Source of the DNA: Candidatus Cloacimonadota bacterium
GTDB lineage: Bacteria; Cloacimonadota; Cloacimonadia; Cloacimonadales; Cloacimonadaceae
Direction: 5' to 3'
Assembly (NCBI GenBank): GCA_027318525.1
Contig: DAHVPA010000035.1
Span: 1 to 12,708 of the forward strand
DNA: 12,708 nt
Below are positions 1 through 9,700 of this stretch, one piece after another (the first letter of the stretch is position 1; every line of letters starts with the position of its first letter). Below the pieces are notes generated by a model, which searched no databases, was not told where the DNA came from, and saw only the letters and a list, made by a program, of their open reading frames with translations. Position numbers and translations under genes: made by a program.

Positions 1-1174
<1,174 letters not shown>

Positions 1175-1180
1175 ATCAAT

Positions 1181-1208
1181 AAAAAAGCCCCTTCTTGCAA
1201 AGGGGCTT
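1181..1208 (-). terminator. Intrinsic terminator of the motor operon
   Basis: A perfect 9-bp stem (AAGCCCCTT at 1185-1193 pairing with AAGGGGCTT at 1200-1208) has a 6-nt loop and, read on the minus strand, runs into a T tract ending at 1181. It lies 17 nt after the stop codon of the AgmX/TonB-like gene and only 7 nt before the priA start codon. It should end the operon transcript. The stem is also nearly symmetric for the plus strand, but there the 3' side lacks a T tract, so it is called minus only. Confidence 0.88.
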
Positions 1209-1225
1209 AGATGAAAATCTCATCA

Positions 1226-2686
1226 TTACTTGGTGAAAGTCATAAGGAACTCATAGGGGACAAGGTTTTTGTTATCAAACCGCCACCCCTTGATCAGTGT
1301 ATCCAACTGATTCATAAATTCAGGATAGAACTCACCGCTGATGGGAGTAATCTGAACCCCTGCCACAGAGCCATCACTATCGATATAGAGCAGGAAGCGA
1401 ATGGTCCCATACATTGATTTAATCTGGCTGTAGCGATTATACAAGTCTTTAATCTGGGGTTTGTATCGCGCTACACGTTGTTCCACTCTTTGCAGTTCAG
1501 GTCTGGTATCCACCGGAGCTGCTGAAATGCCGCCTTCTGCGACTTTTCTGACAGTCGGGGCAGAAAACCTGGTCACAATAGAGGATGAGACCTTGGTGGA
1601 TGGTTTACCCAATGGGGAAATCCTTTGAGCATTGCCGACATAGGTGGTAATATCACCACCGGGTGCCTGGTTTGATAATTTACCCAAAGGCTTTCCGGAG
1701 GATAGACCGGCGAGGTTGTTGGAGCCGGATGGTATTTCGGTAGGATTAAAAATAGAACCATAACCGCTACCATTACCATATCCGGGGCTGCCATAGCCGC
1801 CTGAACCACCACCTGTGCCTTTGCCTCCGGGACCTTGCCCAGAACTTCCACCACCTCCGCCACCGCCTTTGGAACCGCCAAAAGCCATGGCAATGATGTC
1901 TTCTTCCGTGGTAACAGCTATGTTACCGCCGCCGTTGCCTGTGCCAAAGAGTCCTTCCAGAGCAGCCAATCCGGCAGAACGGTTAAGTGTTCCGGTTGGT
2001 GAACCGGTTGTTTTACTACCGGCTTTCTGGATTGTCCCAGGAGTTGCATCAGAGGGCAGGCTTTCCTCGGAAAGCTGACCAGTCGGGGCAGGTGGGACTT
2101 CTATCTTGGTAGCCATTGACTGCATTTGACTCCAACGTTCTGCCAGAGTATTGCCGTTAGCTTTCTCTGATTTGGTCAAGTCAAAAACAATCAAAGTAAA
2201 GATGGTTATGAGTAAGGCACCCAACAGAATATTACGGGTAAACTTCTGGAATGGCAGCAATTCAGCCCTTCGGGCATATTGGCTGATGATTTGGCGTTCT
2301 TCATTGGTGTAAACAGTGACAAGCGGTTCTCTGAATTCATAAGAGATTTCCCAGTCATTACCGACTTGAATGCTTCCGGTCATATCCTGGGGCAGGACTA
2401 CAGTGTTTCCACTGATGAGATGTCTGGCATTGACCTGTTCTGCTGGGAGCTGCTTTCCATCCTGTGTATAGGTTATCTGCATGTTTTTAATAAGATTAAA
2501 GCAGAATTGACCGGCTTTTTTCTCCAATAACAGATGTTTGAGTGGAAAACTGGTATCCAGAATCTGCCAGAACAGGAATCTGCTGCTGCCGATATAGAGT
2601 TTATTGGTAAAATCCCTGCCATACTTTGCAACATCCAGCAGTTTGCCTTTGTAATAGAGTTTGAGGTTTAACAACTTTTCTGCCAC
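1226..2686 (-). CDS. AgmX/PglI-type TonB-like membrane protein with FHA-like N-terminus
   Basis: This 486-residue protein probably couples an ExbB/ExbD-type motor to periplasmic or outer-membrane partners. Residues 1-120 are a cytosolic beta-rich domain that looks FHA-like (KLYIGSSRFLFW, then VGNDWEISYEF). One membrane helix spans about 152-169 (RNILLGALLITIFTLIVF) after an Arg-rich stretch. The periplasmic part holds a short Pro/Ser region, a Gly-rich linker at about 270-310 including seven glycines in a row, and a C-terminal TonB-like domain at about 395-486 (GTIRFLLYIDSDGSV, then LIKGWRF). This order matches proteins annotated as AgmX/PglI C-terminal domain, and also gliding-machinery proteins such as GltG/GltJ. 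The start is GTG at 2684-2686, with AGGAGG 5 nt upstream. The gene begins 9 nt after the second ExbD gene and is the last in the operon. The family call is good; the partner proteins are inferred from context. Confidence 0.8.
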   Translation of the reverse strand: MAEKLLNLKLYYKGKLLDVAKYGRDFTNKLYIGSSRFLFWQILDTSFPLKHLLLEKKAGQFCFNLIKNMQITYTQDGKQLPAEQVNARHLISGNTVVLPQDMTGSIQVGNDWEISYEFREPLVTVYTNEERQIISQYARRAELLPFQKFTRNILLGALLITIFTLIVFDLTKSEKANGNTLAERWSQMQSMATKIEVPPAPTGQLSEESLPSDATPGTIQKAGSKTTGSPTGTLNRSAGLAALEGLFGTGNGGGNIAVTTEEDIIAMAFGGSKGGGGGGGSSGQGPGGKGTGGGSGGYGSPGYGNGSGYGSIFNPTEIPSGSNNLAGLSSGKPLGKLSNQAPGGDITTYVGNAQRISPLGKPSTKVSSSIVTRFSAPTVRKVAEGGISAAPVDTRPELQRVEQRVARYKPQIKDLYNRYSQIKSMYGTIRFLLYIDSDGSVAGVQITPISGEFYPEFMNQLDTLIKGWRFDNKNLVPYEFLMTFTK

Positions 2687-2695
2687 ACTAACCTC

Positions 2696-3214
2696 CTACC
2701 TAGCCTGCTGGGCTGATTGCCGGAGCCAGTTCTCATCCTGTAGGGTAGAGAAATAGATATTGGCAAAGGTAGCCCCGGCGCCGATTTTCACAAGCTGAGT
2801 GATATACTGGCAGGGGATGGATTTATCTGCCTGGATGAGCATACAGGGCTGATAGTTTGTTCCTTTTCTGGAATTAAGCAGCGAAATCTGGTTTGCTTCG
2901 TTCTTCATATAATTGAAGATTATTTCCCGTGAAGTGGCATCGCTGACCAATTGCGTCAAGGTGCCGGCATTGATATTGTCTGTACCAATTAGAACCTTAT
3001 CCGGAAACACTTTAACCAGAACTGTCAGTCCGTTGTCTATCAACTCCTGATTGGTAATTGTTGTGGGTAGAAGCATATTCTGCGGAGCTGAAATCTTTTG
3101 AGATTCCATCGAGATATTCTTGATGAGGAAAACCAGCAGAATAGTGAGAATATCGAGCAGCGAGGTAATGGAAAGAGCAGCTGCATCGGCGAATTTTCTT
3201 CTTACCTTTCTCAT
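2696..3214 (-). CDS. ExbD/TolR-family protein 2 (retains the membrane Asp)
   Basis: This 172-residue protein has a short basic cytosolic N-terminus, one membrane helix and a periplasmic domain, the ExbD/TolR layout. The helix reads SITSLLDILTILLVFLI; Asp21 sits where ExbD Asp25 and TolR Asp23 carry the proton pathway. The periplasmic part ends in the usual pattern of a strand, an Asp-containing loop and a helix (MLIQADKSIPCQYITQLVKIGAG). Members of this family dimerise inside an ExbB/TolQ pentamer and convert proton motive force into movement of a periplasmic arm. ATG at 3212-3214 is chosen over an in-frame ATG six codons upstream because GGAGG lies 5 nt before it; the upstream ATG would sit inside the previous gene. 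Only 1 nt separates it from the stop of ExbD1, so the two are probably translationally coupled. Confidence 0.88.
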   Translation of the reverse strand: MRKVRRKFADAAALSITSLLDILTILLVFLIKNISMESQKISAPQNMLLPTTITNQELIDNGLTVLVKVFPDKVLIGTDNINAGTLTQLVSDATSREIIFNYMKNEANQISLLNSRKGTNYQPCMLIQADKSIPCQYITQLVKIGAGATFANIYFSTLQDENWLRQSAQQAR

Positions 3215-3215
3215 A

Positions 3216-3737
3216 TCAACCTCCAGAACCATAGCTGACGCTGGCAGGTTTATAAATCACATTGGGGAATCCATTTAGTTTGCAAAGGTCAATCGTCTGA
3301 ATCAGGTCTCCATAGAGGACATCAGGATAAACCACAACAGTAATCTGATCGCCCGATACAGATTTTCTAATGGCTGCAAGAGAGCTGTTGAGGGTAACAA
3401 AATCGAATTTAGTTCCACCTCCCTGATTACGTATGGATACTGTCTTGCCTTCCCATCCCCTGATCTCAAATCCTGGATAGAGCTGATTTCCGGCAGAAGC
3501 CATAATGATGACCTTAATTTCAGGACCGGATCCTCCAATCCCACCGCTGCTGCCACCGGGTCCTCCTCCACCAGGAGTGGAAAAATTAAGCGCAACCATA
3601 GCAACCTGACTGATCACAACAATAGTTAAAAGAAACGGAACTATCGTGATAAACAGATTCATGAGCGGCACCAAATCCGGCTGAATGGGTGGTGTTTGTT
3701 TCTTCTGGTTCCTTCCTTCCGAAGGGCGATAAACCAT
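3216..3737 (-). CDS. ExbD/TolR-family protein 1, Gly-rich, with Asn in place of the membrane Asp
   Basis: This 173-residue protein has the ExbD layout: a basic, polar N-terminus, one membrane helix at about 24-50 (VPLMNLFITIVPFLLTIVV) and a periplasmic domain with the usual late signature (ITVVVYPDVLYGDLIQTIDL). Two things are odd. The helix position that normally holds the essential Asp of ExbD/TolR is Asn27, so this subunit may not conduct protons. A Gly-rich spacer (GGGGPGGSSGGIGGSG, about 56-71) follows the helix directly, a feature I do not expect in ordinary ExbD. The start ATG at 3735-3737 has AAGGA 7 nt upstream and follows the ExbB stop after 3 nt. It probably forms a hetero-oligomer with the Asp-containing ExbD2 in the same motor; this is inferred from adjacency. 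Confidence 0.85.
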   Translation of the reverse strand: MVYRPSEGRNQKKQTPPIQPDLVPLMNLFITIVPFLLTIVVISQVAMVALNFSTPGGGGPGGSSGGIGGSGPEIKVIIMASAGNQLYPGFEIRGWEGKTVSIRNQGGGTKFDFVTLNSSLAAIRKSVSGDQITVVVYPDVLYGDLIQTIDLCKLNGFPNVIYKPASVSYGSGG

Positions 3738-3740
3738 GGT

Positions 3741-4490
3741 CTATTCCTTTATCGTATTGTTAAGCTGGTTAACCATTTTCACACAGAATTCGTCAATATC
3801 AGAAATCACGTTTTGCGCTCTGGTAAGCAATGCACCTTTGATCAGAGTCAGAGGAACGGCAGCAATCAAACCGAGAGCAGTAGTTCCGATAGCAACCTTG
3901 ATGCCGTCTGTCAGCTTCTTATTTGCTTCGGATTGGGCAGCGGTACCGAGAGCTTTGAAAGCCATTAACAATCCCCAGATGGTTCCAAGCAGACCGAGAT
4001 AGGTACAGGTTTGAGCTAAGACATCAAACCAGAATAATCCTCCATCCAGCTTGTGCACTGTCTGAAGGACTGCTTCATCAAAAGCATTCTGCACTGATTC
4101 GCGCATTTCTTTGCCTGAAGCTTTACTTTTTTTAGCATCTTTGAAGACCATCAGTCCGCTCCAGAAGATAAAACCAAGGGTAGTGTTTTTAAAGCTTTCA
4201 GAAATCTTTGTAGCTTCATCCAGTTGGTCATTTTTAATATAACCTTTCAGCTTGAGGTAAAACTTACTGGCATCTATCTTTTCTTTGACATACAATTGAC
4301 GATAGCGCACGAATGCAAGCGCAAGACCTACAATGAAAGTGACAATAATCAGGTATCCCCAGGTGCCGCTATCCCTAATCAATTCTCCAGGTGTAATCCC
4401 TTGTGACTGAACTACTGGTTTTACATACTGGGCGAACACCAAGCCTGCCAGCAGGCATAATATTATTAGTAAAACATACTTGTTATTCAT
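3741..4490 (-). CDS. MotA/TolQ/ExbB-family motor stator protein
   Basis: This 249-residue inner-membrane protein is of the MotA/TolQ/ExbB proton-channel family, the pentameric base that works with ExbD/TolR. It begins with a hydrophobic stretch that looks like a cleavable signal peptide (residues 1-20, ending VFAQ), as in some ExbB subtypes. TM1 follows at about 44-62, then a cytosolic helical loop of about 100 residues, TM2 (CTYLGLLGTIWGLLMAF, 162-178) and TM3 (TTALGLIAAVPLTLI, 203-217). LGLLGT and GTTALGLIAAVP are the family hallmarks. By eye, the glutamate equivalent to ExbB Glu176 is Val199 (GIKVAI in place of GIAEAL), while Thr203 is kept. ATG at 4488-4490 is chosen over one six codons upstream because AAAGGAG lies 5 nt before it. 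Its ATGA overlaps the stop of the 90-residue gene by 4 nt, a sign of translational coupling. Confidence 0.92.
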   Translation of the reverse strand: MNNKYVLLIILCLLAGLVFAQYVKPVVQSQGITPGELIRDSGTWGYLIIVTFIVGLALAFVRYRQLYVKEKIDASKFYLKLKGYIKNDQLDEATKISESFKNTTLGFIFWSGLMVFKDAKKSKASGKEMRESVQNAFDEAVLQTVHKLDGGLFWFDVLAQTCTYLGLLGTIWGLLMAFKALGTAAQSEANKKLTDGIKVAIGTTALGLIAAVPLTLIKGALLTRAQNVISDIDEFCVKMVNQLNNTIKE

Positions 4491-4759
4491 TTGAACTCCT
4501 TTAGCCATTTATTTATTAAAACTCTGTTTGATTTCCTAATATTATTCTTGTAGAGTTGAAAGAAACCTGTATTGATGTTCGTATTTGTCTTTTTTTGATA
4601 CCTTTCAATATCAGGTTTGACAATCTCCAGTTTGACTACTTCAACTTGTTTTTCTTTATAGACTTGGGTTTTTTCAAACTTCTTTAGTGTATCTTGATTT
4701 ACTGCAGATAAAAAACCAGTAAAAATTAGTATTCCCAATATCGGTAGCGCTCTTCTCAT
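4487..4759 (-). CDS. Small basic exported protein of unknown function
   Basis: I do not recognise this 90-residue protein. It starts with a clear signal peptide (MRRALPILGILIFTGFLSA, probable cleavage near residue 19). The mature part of about 70 residues is rich in Lys, Asn, Gln and Glu and strongly basic (KEKQVEVVKLEIVKPDIERY, then NIRKSNRVLINKWLKEFK), with no cysteines. AGGAG lies 6 nt before the ATG, the gene starts 9 nt after the TPR stop, and it ends in a 4-nt ATGA overlap with the ExbB gene. The spacing and SD argue that it is a real gene made with the motor. A periplasmic adaptor that binds the TPR scaffold, the motor or peptidoglycan is possible but unproven. Its DNA looks more AT-rich than its neighbours. 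Confidence 0.72.
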   Translation of the reverse strand: MRRALPILGILIFTGFLSAVNQDTLKKFEKTQVYKEKQVEVVKLEIVKPDIERYQKKTNTNINTGFFQLYKNNIRKSNRVLINKWLKEFK

Positions 4760-4768
4760 GATTTTCTC

Positions 4769-6694
4769 CTAATTGGTTGCATTGTCAGTATTCTGAACAG
4801 CTTTGTCAACACAATGGATACTTAAATAAACTGATTTGGGTTGGGCTGAATAGTTCTTAAAACTGAGTTTGAGTCTGTGGTTTCCTGCAACTAATATGTT
4901 TTCAGCAAAGACAAGAGCGTATTCATCTCGTGTGTTGCCATCAGTTTGAACCCGATTGATAACATTGTAGCTAAATTCGGCAACTGAATCATCCAAGCTG
5001 ATCTCAATATCTTCCAGCGAGGGATCAATGATACGGGCATAAGCATATTCAGGAATACCGGTAGCAGAAATTACTCCGTTTAAAACCACCTGGCAGTTTG
5101 CCGGCAGTAATACTTTGGAGTATTGAATACCGCCTATAGAAGCATTTTCCATGATATTCAAACCGGTTGGCACGGGATTAGCAGAATCCAGACTTGAAAC
5201 GAACGAATTCCATCCGTCTTTAGGGAACATCAGTTCAGTAACATAATCCGGCAATGCATTCATCCGAGTTAGGCGTTCAAATGAATTCTTTGCATATGGA
5301 TTGGTGCTTCCAGGGATATAGAAATACCTGTAAACAGCCATGTTAAAGGGAAATGACATCTGTTGAACTTCGAGAACGTATCGCGCTCTTTGGTCGTTAA
5401 TACCTTTCAGTAAATCGTCTATAGAGTTAGCATATTGTTTCTTATATGTGGCAAATTCGCGAGAGACTGACATATATCTGTCAATTTGAGTGGATATTGC
5501 ATTACTACCATGGTCAGCTAACCTACCGATTAAATCAAATATCTGCAGTCGGAGTTCGGTATCCAAATCATTATCTGTCGCTGTAACCAGGAGTTGTCTG
5601 GCTTTTTTTACTTCCTGACCGGTCAATTTGACTACATTGTCGATGCGATTAAGTTTCCCTGCCAGATTAGCTTGCCAGCGGGTATTGACGTTAACACTGA
5701 TTAACTCGGACGGTTTCTTTGCCAAAAAGCCTGTCTCGAATGCTCTGATTTGCTGTCTGATTTGTTTTTGTTGAGCCAGCTTAACTTCTATCAGTTTATA
5801 ATCGCTTTCTGCAAGTTTAAAATCATCATATACCGGGTCAAAATTCAGGTTTAGTCCTTCTTGTTTATACCTCTGATGCAGTTTCTTAAAATCAGATATT
5901 GATTTGTTTACGTTATCCCAATCTCTGTTGGCATAAGCAGTCTGAAAATCGGTAGCGATTTTTCCGAGTTCGATTTTCGCCAGATTAACGTACCGAGTTT
6001 GGTGGGATTTATCTTTTTGATATATGGATTTGGATAAACTGGCATAAGCGAGTGTATCTCCTATTGCCAGCTTTCTGTCAGCAAGATATTCCATGAGTAT
6101 TACAGAATCTTTATGTTTAGGATATTCTGACAGGAATTGTCCGACATACTTTTCCTTATTGAGATCATCACCTGCTTTATCATACATGCTTATAGCATTC
6201 AAGTATAATAACTCGGGTTGATCTTGACCAGAATCGATTCTTTTTGCAACAACATCATTGTAAAGAGACAGATATCCCTGAGCAGCTTCCAAAGCCGTTT
6301 CTTTATTTGCTGAAAGCACATCCAGATTATCCAGTCTGAGTAAATAAGCTTCCTTGGTTGCAGGATAGCGTGAGACAAAGGCTGATTTCAGAGAATCTGC
6401 TTTATCATGATATCCTACACTGTCTGCTAAAGACCAGGCAAGACGATAAAATGGATAAACATCGGAGGATTTAGTTTTGTCAGATGCAATGTCAAGAAGT
6501 AGGTTGATACTTTTGGTATAGTCCTTGGCTTTCACATATTCCATCTGGGCTTTGGCTTTATATTGCTGACTGCGTGTTTTATCAATAGCACTATACTCGG
6601 CAGAGAGCCTTAAATACTCATCTCCTGCCAAGCTGAATGCGCCTTCTGTCTCGGCTTTATCTATATTGCTGACTGCGTGTTTTATCAATAGCAC
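4769..6694 (-). CDS. C-terminal part of the giant periplasmic TPR protein (separate frame)
   Basis: This is the 3' portion of the large TPR gene, placed in another frame by the 103-bp tandem duplication. The nominal reading starts at GTG 6692-6694. Its first ten residues (MLLIKHAVSN) are only an alternate-frame reading of the duplicated DNA, and there is no SD, so an independent start is doubtful. From IDKAETEGAF on, it repeats the last residues of the upstream frame and then continues with TPR-like helices (YPFYRLAWSLADSVGY, AAQGYLSLYND). A long-helix region with coiled-coil character follows at about 240-420. The C-terminal 170 residues are beta-rich with no signal of membrane insertion. 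Removing one 103-bp copy joins both parts into a single frame of 1932 residues. Whether the protein is really split, made by recoding, or split only by an assembly error cannot be decided here. Confidence 0.72.
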   Translation of the reverse strand: MLLIKHAVSNIDKAETEGAFSLAGDEYLRLSAEYSAIDKTRSQQYKAKAQMEYVKAKDYTKSINLLLDIASDKTKSSDVYPFYRLAWSLADSVGYHDKADSLKSAFVSRYPATKEAYLLRLDNLDVLSANKETALEAAQGYLSLYNDVVAKRIDSGQDQPELLYLNAISMYDKAGDDLNKEKYVGQFLSEYPKHKDSVILMEYLADRKLAIGDTLAYASLSKSIYQKDKSHQTRYVNLAKIELGKIATDFQTAYANRDWDNVNKSISDFKKLHQRYKQEGLNLNFDPVYDDFKLAESDYKLIEVKLAQQKQIRQQIRAFETGFLAKKPSELISVNVNTRWQANLAGKLNRIDNVVKLTGQEVKKARQLLVTATDNDLDTELRLQIFDLIGRLADHGSNAISTQIDRYMSVSREFATYKKQYANSIDDLLKGINDQRARYVLEVQQMSFPFNMAVYRYFYIPGSTNPYAKNSFERLTRMNALPDYVTELMFPKDGWNSFVSSLDSANPVPTGLNIMENASIGGIQYSKVLLPANCQVVLNGVISATGIPEYAYARIIDPSLEDIEISLDDSVAEFSYNVINRVQTDGNTRDEYALVFAENILVAGNHRLKLSFKNYSAQPKSVYLSIHCVDKAVQNTDNATN

Positions 6695-6764
6695 TATACT
6701 CGGCAGAGAGCCTCAAATACTCGTCTCCTGCCAGGCTGAATGCGCCTTCTGTCTCTGCTTTATC
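6559..6764. repeat. 103-bp direct tandem duplication inside the TPR gene
   Basis: Copy A is 6559-6661 and copy B is 6662-6764. Both start with TATATTG, and the same 7 bases recur just after copy B at 6765-6771, so the junction has 7-bp microhomology. The copies differ at only four positions. In the coding frame of each copy these are GCC/GCA (Ala), TTG/CTG (Leu), GAT/GAC (Asp) and TTA/TTG (Leu), all silent. Because 103 is not a multiple of three, the duplication shifts the frame and brings in a TAA just after copy B (…SQQYR stop). Confidence 0.95.
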
Positions 6765-9700
6765 TATATTGTTCTGGATTTGCAGAAGATAATACTGGCG
6801 GATGCTTTCTTTATCATTCTTATCCAGAGCATAATTTTCGGCGTTTCTATACCATGTCTCTGCCGAAGAAAAATCCCCTTTACGTTCATAATTATCAGCT
6901 ATATCAAGCAAAGCGTTGCGTTTTGTTTCATTTGGCACATACCCGACAAAATCCACAATTCTCTGCAAATACGCTACAGCTAACTCATTCTTGCCATTCT
7001 TTTGCTCAATCTCTGCCTGTCGGTTTATTATGGAGAGATAAACCAAATCGTTCTTTGGCGATTTAAAACGGTCGCTTAGTAAAAATCCGGCAAGTCTCTC
7101 TGTAGCTTCCTGCATATAAAGTTCTGGATTCTTATTACTTAAGGGGATTACCAACTTTTTATTCTCAGCTTTGAGTTTGATCAGGTCTGTCTGTAAAGAA
7201 TCGACAACAATCCTTGCGCAATCATAAGCCGTCCCTTCCAAGTCAATGAAATTACTGTTTTGAGGGTGCTTATCATTAAACGAGTAGATTCGAGTAGCCA
7301 GGGCAAGATAGTGCAAGGGATCACCTGTTGTTGAGGCTAACTGAAGATTTTGTGCAATAACATTGATTTGTGTTTCTATCTCCAGGATACTATACTTAGA
7401 ATCCTGCAATTGCTCAAATTTCTCAAATTCTGATGATAGTTCAGCATATTTGGCAAAATTATCATAGGTTGGATTATCAACAAATCTGTTATTGTAGTAT
7501 TTCTCAGATTCCAGTAAGGCGGACATTACCACTAATAGTTGTTTTTCTATATCTTTTTTTCTATTTTGCCTATACCAGTCTGAATCAAATCCATACTGTC
7601 GGACAATACCCTCTTTCTCTGCATAATACAGGCTGTCTGGAGAAACACCGGTTTTTAATTGAGAAGAATATTGTCTGTATAATGTGCAGATTGAATCAGC
7701 AATGAAAGGATTATCCAAAGCCAGGGGATCTAAGCTAATCTTGGCTTTAAGATATTCTGCAGCATGTATTGGCAAGAACAGCTTCATTTTGTTATTGGCT
7801 GTTTCCTCCAGAATACTGCTCAAGTCATTTTTTGTAAGTTTTTTAGCCAATACATTAAGGACATAATCTGCACCTTCAGTCATATAGCGGGGCATCGACG
7901 TATCCAATCCTACCAGGCAATAGCTTATGTTCTTAACGGAAGTTATAGCATAATCCGTGCGTTCGGGTTCGGCAGCAATCTTATCCTGCTCGATAGCATT
8001 CAAAATCGTAACGTAGTCATCAATTCCTTTTTTGTATGAAACGACATCACTGCTGGAAAGCCAGGTCCATCCTCTTTGATATAAAGCTTTGTAATAATAT
8101 GGATTGGCTGTGTCGACCAATAATCTGTCATAATACTCACGTGCTTTTGTATAGTAGTTCACAGGCTGGTCTGCATCGGTGCCGATTTCGTAGTAAATAT
8201 ATCCCAACCGATATATAGCCTCAGAATAATACTGAGAATGGGGGAATTCTCTAATAATCCTGTTGTATAATGCTATCGGTTCTGCATATTTTACTTCAGT
8301 GTGTTGAGCAGATTCGGGTTTTGGTAAACTCGATGCAGAGCTTTCCTGATAGGTAAGTATGTATTGCTCAATCTCATTACTGATTTTCAGGCTGCTTAAA
8401 TAAGCTATGTTATACAAAATAGCATCTGCGAGATAGAAATCGGGATCTGTCTTGAGTATTTTTTGATAATTGGTCAGATTTTGGTCGATTTGTTCAGGCC
8501 ATAAGGCACTACCTGTTTCAGCAATAATAAAACAGGCATTTGCCAAAACATTAGTATTAACAGCGGTTTCAGTATCATTCTTTAATTCTTTCGCACTGAA
8601 TCTAGAGACAAAAACTGACGCTTTATTATATACTGATTGTTTACGTATTCTATTTTCTATATATAACTTCTGATTTTCTTCAAAGCTGAGGGATTTCTCA
8701 GCGAGAAGTCTTTGCTGGTCGTAATAGTCTGATTCTATGAACCCAATGTTGATATCAGAATACTCCAGATCTGATTTTACTCCGTCTAAATATTGCTTTT
8801 GCCAGACAATTAGTTCCCGATATTCAGGAATTAACAAGGAAAGACTTTTCAAATCTTTAATTACATTCTTCTTTTCTTTTTGTGAAATGAGTAATGGAAA
8901 TTTTGTCTTGAGTTCACTTTTAGTGATTTGCAGGTTGTCAATCAGAAGATTGGTCTCTTGATCTGACATCTCAATCTCGCTGATTATCGACTTATACTCT
9001 GAATTATCGTAATTGTAGTAATCCTTGAGTAGAGTCAATTCTACTTTCTTTCTTTCATTTGCCGCAATCAAAGAATCCAGCTGAGCACCATTATATCTGT
9101 TTTGTCCAGATGCTTTAAGCGAGTATACATTCTGCAGAATCTTATCAAGAACCTCAATATTGTTATCTATCTCGTTTCTGATAGCTAAATATGTGTTTTT
9201 ATTACCCAGATCGATTGCTGCCATTTTGATCACGGCTATGCGTTTAAGCTGTTCAGCATAAATCCTTTCCAGTTCACTCAGCTGTCTGGTGTGCAAAGTG
9301 TCTGGAATGTTCTTTAATTTATCGGCATAGATAAAGTTGCGGATATGATTTGTTATTGATCCGATCATCTGGTTTTCAATTAAAACGCCGCTTTCAAGTA
9401 AATCGAGGTCTACTCCGGCTGGGTTTGTAATAATTTTTGCGTTGATGTTACCAAGCAATCCGGTGATTGTGTGCAGGTTATCAAGCATTGTGATAACCTG
9501 TTGTAGATTTGGCTTGTCATCCAGATTTGTTACTTGATTTACCAGATTATTTATTAACACACTTTTTTCTTCAAGTAGTTTCTGATTTTGATTAGCATAT
9601 TCATAGAGCTCTGTGTTGCGCGTGGAAGCTTCTTTTATGCGTCCCTGTTTTGCAGTGATCTCTGCCCAAAGTATCATTAACGGGCTGACATACTGGCTCT

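Noticed and set aside
1815..1875. Short tandem-repeat or CRISPR-like pattern in the CC-rich tract
   Set aside because: This is degenerate Gly coding sequence with no fixed repeat unit or spacers.
1573..2078. Open frames of about 90-100 codons in other frames over the Gly-rich linker
   Set aside because: Long Gly codon runs (GGN) suppress stops in other frames; the main frame has an SD, a membrane helix and a TonB-like end.
6692..6694. GTG as a genuine start codon for the 641-residue frame
   Set aside because: No SD at a workable distance, and the first ten residues are an alternate reading of the duplicated DNA. Kept only as the nominal boundary.
6559..6771. Programmed ribosomal frameshift joining the two TPR frames
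   Set aside because: No slippery heptamer is seen near the TAA, and simple frameshifting would also repeat 34 residues. Not excluded, but unsupported.
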